Positions 61,117-64,000 of a DNA stretch of 64,000 nt are shown here, piece after piece; within the stretch, counting starts at the first letter, position 1; the number at the start of each line of letters is the position of its first letter. The translations under genes and the position numbers were made by a program. A model generated the notes under the pieces. The model was given only the letters and a program-made list of their open reading frames with translations, searched no databases and had not been told where the DNA came from. Source of the DNA: Thermomonas aquatica. GTDB lineage: Bacteria > Pseudomonadota > Gammaproteobacteria > Xanthomonadales > Xanthomonadaceae. The stretch covers positions 1,951,001 through 2,015,000 of the forward strand of contig NZ_CP040871.1 of the NCBI RefSeq assembly GCF_006337105.1, written 5' to 3'.

Positions 61117-62586
61117 TCAGCCCTTCTTGTTGCGCTTCGGCCCGTTCTTCGCCGCGTTGTCGATGGTGGCGACGCGCGAACCGTCGTCGAGCTGGAACAC
61201 CACGTCCTCGACCTCGCGGATCTTGTCCAGCGCTCGCCGGGTTTCGTTCTTGAACGCCACCAGCGCCGCGCCGTTCAGCGGTTCCGGCGGCGGCAGGGTC
61301 ATCTTCAGCGGGTTCATGTGCACGCCGTTGACGCGGAATTCGTAGTGCAGGTGCGGACCGGTGGCGAGGCCGGTGGCGCCCACGTAGCCGATGATCGTGC
61401 CCTGCGCCACGCGCTGGCCGATCCGGATCCCGGCGAAGCGCGACATGTGCCCGTACAGGGTGGTGCGCCCGCCGCCGTGGTTGAGGATCACCGCGTTGCC
61501 GTAGCCGCCCTTGCGGCCGACGAATTCGACGCGGGCATCGCCGGCGGCCTGGATCGGGGTGCCGGTGCCGGCGGCGTAGTCCACGCCCTGGTGCATGCGG
61601 AAGCGGCCGAGGACCGGGTGCCGGCGCCCGCCGAAGCCGGAGGTCAGCCGCGCATAGGGAATCGGCATGCGGATGAAGGGGCGCTTCAGCGAGCGGCCGT
61701 CCGGGGTGAAGTACTCCGGCTTGCCGTTGCGCAGGTAGCGGAACGCGCTCTTGAGCTGGCCGTCGACGGTGAAGGTCGCCGCCAGCACCGGCCCGGTGCT
61801 GGCCAGCTGCCCGTTCTTCCAGGTCTGGTCGACCACCACGCTGAAACGGTCGTTCGGGTCCAGGTCCGAATCGAAATCGATGTCGTACTTGAACATCTCG
61901 TCGGTCAGCTGGTCCAGCTGCGAGCTGCCCAGGCCCAGCGCGCGCGCCGAGGCGAACAGCGACTTGCCGACTTCGCCGCTCAGCACCACGGTGCGGGTGG
62001 TGATTTCCTGCGGCACCGCGCGCTCGCGCAGCGCATTGCCGTCGAACTCCAGTTCCACCGGTTCGTCGCCGATGCCGGGTGCGGCCTCGATCCGCATCGC
62101 CCGCACGCTGCCGTCGGCGGGCAGGTTGAAACTCAGCGAGGTGCCGGGACGCAATTTGCGCAGCGCCGGCTTGATCTTCGGGTGCTGCATCACCGTCGCG
62201 AGCTGGTCGTACGGGATGCCGAGTTCGTCGAACACCCCGCTCAGTGTCTGCCCCGGCTTCAGCGTCACCGATTGCCAGCGGTCGGCGTTGTCCTTGTGCA
62301 GGCGCAGCTGCGGCAGCGCCAGCGAGAGCGTGGTGCGTTGCGTGTTCGGCGCGACGTGCATGGCCGTGGAGAAGCCGGGCACGATCGCGGCGAGCAGCGC
62401 CCCCATGGTCGCGAACAGGCTTGCATGCGCCCAGTGGCGGCGGGTCCAGCGGCCATTGAATGCCTGCGAGAGACGGGGAGCGGCCGCATCGTGCGCGGCG
62501 GAGGCCTGGGCCCGTTCGAGGTTTTCGCGCAACACGGCATCATGGGTGGCGCTTGCCGTCGAAAGGCCGGCCGTCGGATCCGTCAT
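61117..62586 (-). CDS. M23 family murein endopeptidase (OapA/LysM-like N-terminus)
   Basis: A 489-residue membrane-anchored peptidase. A cytoplasmic N-terminus precedes one membrane segment (~52-75, [19 protein letters not shown]). A LysM-like/OapA region at ~105-155 ([19 protein letters not shown]) and a Csd3-like N2 domain follow, then the M23 (LytM) domain from ~325: zinc ligands in MHQGVDYA (His, Asp) and HLHYEF (His). It resembles MepM/Csd3-type DD-endopeptidases that cut cross-links during wall growth. The anmK-M23-tyrS order is widespread in gammaproteobacteria. Confidence 0.9.
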   Translation of the reverse strand: MTDPTAGLSTASATHDAVLRENLERAQASAAHDAAAPRLSQAFNGRWTRRHWAHASLFATMGALLAAIVPGFSTAMHVAPNTQRTTLSLALPQLRLHKDNADRWQSVTLKPGQTLSGVFDELGIPYDQLATVMQHPKIKPALRKLRPGTSLSFNLPADGSVRAMRIEAAPGIGDEPVELEFDGNALRERAVPQEITTRTVVLSGEVGKSLFASARALGLGSSQLDQLTDEMFKYDIDFDSDLDPNDRFSVVVDQTWKNGQLASTGPVLAATFTVDGQLKSAFRYLRNGKPEYFTPDGRSLKRPFIRMPIPYARLTSGFGGRRHPVLGRFRMHQGVDYAAGTGTPIQAAGDARVEFVGRKGGYGNAVILNHGGGRTTLYGHMSRFAGIRIGQRVAQGTIIGYVGATGLATGPHLHYEFRVNGVHMNPLKMTLPPPEPLNGAALVAFKNETRRALDKIREVEDVVFQLDDGSRVATIDNAAKNGPKRNKKG

Positions 62587-62624
62587 GTGCTTGTTCCCCG
62601 CTGTGACGAACGCGTCAAGGCGGT

Positions 62625-62653
62625 ACCATAATCATGCGAAAAACATGCGTCAA
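62625..62653 (-). promoter_or_regulatory. sigma70-type promoter of the M23 gene
   Basis: On the minus strand TTGACG (62653-62648) and TATGGT (62630-62625) are separated by exactly 17 bp, 38 nt before the M23 start. This is the clearest -35/-10 pair in the window. The surrounding 62600-62720 stretch is unusually AT-rich for this genome and should also hold the tyrS promoter, which I cannot place with confidence. Confidence 0.65.
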
Positions 62654-62752
62654 CTCATTGAATAGCCGAATGTTTTTGGATTTCACAATTTAACGCTACT
62701 TTAACGATCCTTTACCGAATGCGGTCACAGTCCGGCCGCCAGCGAGACTTAC

Positions 62753-63967
62753 GTGACCGATTTGCAACACGCCATCGACCTGATCGCCCGCGGCAGCGAC
62801 GAAATCCTCAAGCGCGAGGAGCTGGAAGCGCGGCTCAAGCTGGGCCGCCCGCTGCGGATCAAGGCCGGCTTCGACCCCACCGCGCCCGACCTGCACCTCG
62901 GCCATACCGTGCTGCTCAACAAGATGCGGCAGTTCCAGGACCTCGGCCACCAGGTGATTTTCCTGATCGGCGACTTCACCGGGATGATCGGCGACCCCAC
63001 CGGCAAGAACGTCACCCGCAAGCCGCTGACCCGCGAGGACGTGCTGGCGAACGCGAAGACCTACGCCGACCAGGTGTTCAAGGTGCTGGACCGCGACAAG
63101 ACCGAGGTGCGCTTCAACAGCGAGTGGTTCGGCGCGATGACCGCCGCCGACATGATCAAGCTGGCCGCGCAGCACACCGTGGCGCGCATGCTGGAGCGCG
63201 ACGATTTCGCCAAGCGCTACGCCGCGCAGCAATCCATCGCCATCCACGAATTCCTGTATCCGCTGGTGCAGGGCTACGATTCGGTGGCGTTGAAGGCGGA
63301 CGTCGAACTCGGCGGCACCGACCAGAAATTCAACCTGCTGATGGGCCGCGGCCTGCAGGAACACCACGGCCAGCCGGCGCAGATCGTGTTGACCATGCCG
63401 TTGCTGGAAGGCCTGGACGGCGTCAACAAGATGAGCAAGTCGCTGCACAACTACATCGGCATCGACGAGCCGGCGATCGACATCGTCACCAAGACGATGA
63501 AGATCGGCGACGCGCTGATGTGGAAGTGGATCGACCTGCTCAGCTTCGAGATCGGCGTCGACGAAGCCAAGGCGCTTGAGCGCGATATCGAAGGCGGCGG
63601 CCTGAATCCGCGCGACGTGAAGCTGCGCCTGGCGCGCGAGCTCGCCGCGCGTTTTCACGGCGATGCCGAGGCGGAAAAGGCGGTCGCCGGCTGGCATGCG
63701 GCGGTGCGCGGCGAAGGCGATGTGTCGAACCTGCCGTTGCAGGAAATCGGCGTGCCGGCCGAGGGTCTGCGCATCGCCGCATTGCTGGTTGCCGCGGGCC
63801 TGATGCCCAGCAATTCCGAAGCCAACCGCAAGCTCAAGGAGCGCGCGGTGCGCGTGGATGGCGAGGTATTCGAGGACGCGGCGCGGGTGTTTTCGCCGGG
63901 TTTCGAGGGCGTGATCGCCGTCGGCAAGCGCAATTTCGCCCGGGTGCGCCTGCGCTCGGATGGCTGA
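62753..63967 (+). CDS. tyrS: tyrosyl-tRNA synthetase
   Basis: A 404-residue class I TyrRS of the TyrZ type (shorter HIGH-KMSKS spacing). HIGH-like HLGH in [30 protein letters not shown], and KMSKS in [10 protein letters not shown] are present; an S4 RNA-binding domain closes the protein ([20 protein letters not shown]). The start is GTG 62753, the only one at the family N-terminus ([10 protein letters not shown]). No terminator is seen before the window end. Confidence 0.95.
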   Translation: MTDLQHAIDLIARGSDEILKREELEARLKLGRPLRIKAGFDPTAPDLHLGHTVLLNKMRQFQDLGHQVIFLIGDFTGMIGDPTGKNVTRKPLTREDVLANAKTYADQVFKVLDRDKTEVRFNSEWFGAMTAADMIKLAAQHTVARMLERDDFAKRYAAQQSIAIHEFLYPLVQGYDSVALKADVELGGTDQKFNLLMGRGLQEHHGQPAQIVLTMPLLEGLDGVNKMSKSLHNYIGIDEPAIDIVTKTMKIGDALMWKWIDLLSFEIGVDEAKALERDIEGGGLNPRDVKLRLARELAARFHGDAEAEKAVAGWHAAVRGEGDVSNLPLQEIGVPAEGLRIAALLVAAGLMPSNSEANRKLKERAVRVDGEVFEDAARVFSPGFEGVIAVGKRNFARVRLRSDG

Positions 63968-64000
63968 AGTCGCACGTTTGCGCATTCAGCCTCTTGCGGC

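Overview
The window is a high-GC chromosomal segment from a member of the Lysobacteraceae (Xanthomonadaceae; Lysobacter/Luteimonas/Pseudoxanthomonas-like). The assignment rests on gene content: an oleABCD olefin cluster, a long membrane-anchored AlgC-type phosphomannomutase after coaC/coaB-dut, a radC/coa/dut/algC/pyrE/xth block, a FecI-FecR-TonB receptor unit, and a three-part 'peptide modification' RiPP locus typical of this family. Coding density is very high. I see no tRNA, rRNA, CRISPR array, prophage or intact insertion sequence. Most long extra ORFs are antisense or out-of-frame shadows produced by the high GC.

Layout. 1-2.7 kb: the 3' end of an LtaS-type sulfatase, a COG4705 membrane protein, trmL and an SDR. 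2.76-8.9 kb: two tandem M16 zinc peptidases and a DUF4156 lipoprotein. 9.0-14.7 kb: oleA, oleB, a PLD-type nuclease, a YkgJ-type Cys-cluster protein (opposite strand), oleC and oleD, followed by a long inverted repeat. 14.9-18.3 kb: ubiJ-ubiB and an alcohol dehydrogenase. 18.3-22.9 kb: a third M16 peptidase, a TruC-like pseudouridine synthase, arfB and an acyltransferase. 23.0-27.8 kb: a TonB-dependent transducer with its FecR and ECF sigma partners. 27.9-29.9 kb: an exported fusion of a cyanophycinase-like domain with an isoaspartyl peptidase, ending in a REP-like hairpin. 29.95-34.05 kb: a LysR regulator and aceB-aceA (glyoxylate shunt).

34.15-39.3 kb is the most unusual region. A cNMP-binding/GGDEF protein is followed after 10 bp by a class III nucleotide cyclase with a membrane segment and a TPR-like C-terminal half. 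Next come a convergent 94-residue NHLP-type precursor peptide and a divergent SagB-like flavin dehydrogenase. The last three match the set of families annotated as 'putative peptide modification system', whose product and mechanism are, to my knowledge, undescribed. A small frameshifted ORF remnant lies next to it.

39.7-51.8 kb: comM, ubiK, a PII gene (glnB), a TPR-GGEEF diguanylate cyclase, divergent speE/speA, a YdcZ-type transporter, a YdfG-type SDR, an H1-tailed small protein, a SPOR-domain protein, argS and radC. 51.9-59.6 kb: coaC and coaB as two overlapping genes (usually one coaBC), dut, algC, a coiled-coil periplasmic protein, pyrE, xth and ampG. 59.7-64 kb: an RHH-like small protein, anmK, an M23 endopeptidase and tyrS. 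AmpG, AnmK and the M23 peptidase form a murein recycling/remodelling neighbourhood.

Transcription signals. Many genes carry a TACAAT/GACAAT-like -10 box. For ubiJ, oleC, arfB, pyrE and probably anmK the box lies 6-7 nt before the start codon, which predicts leaderless mRNAs. Perfect GC-rich stem-loops close many transcription units. Coordinates of starts were chosen from reading frame, Shine-Dalgarno matches, family length and overlap with upstream stops.
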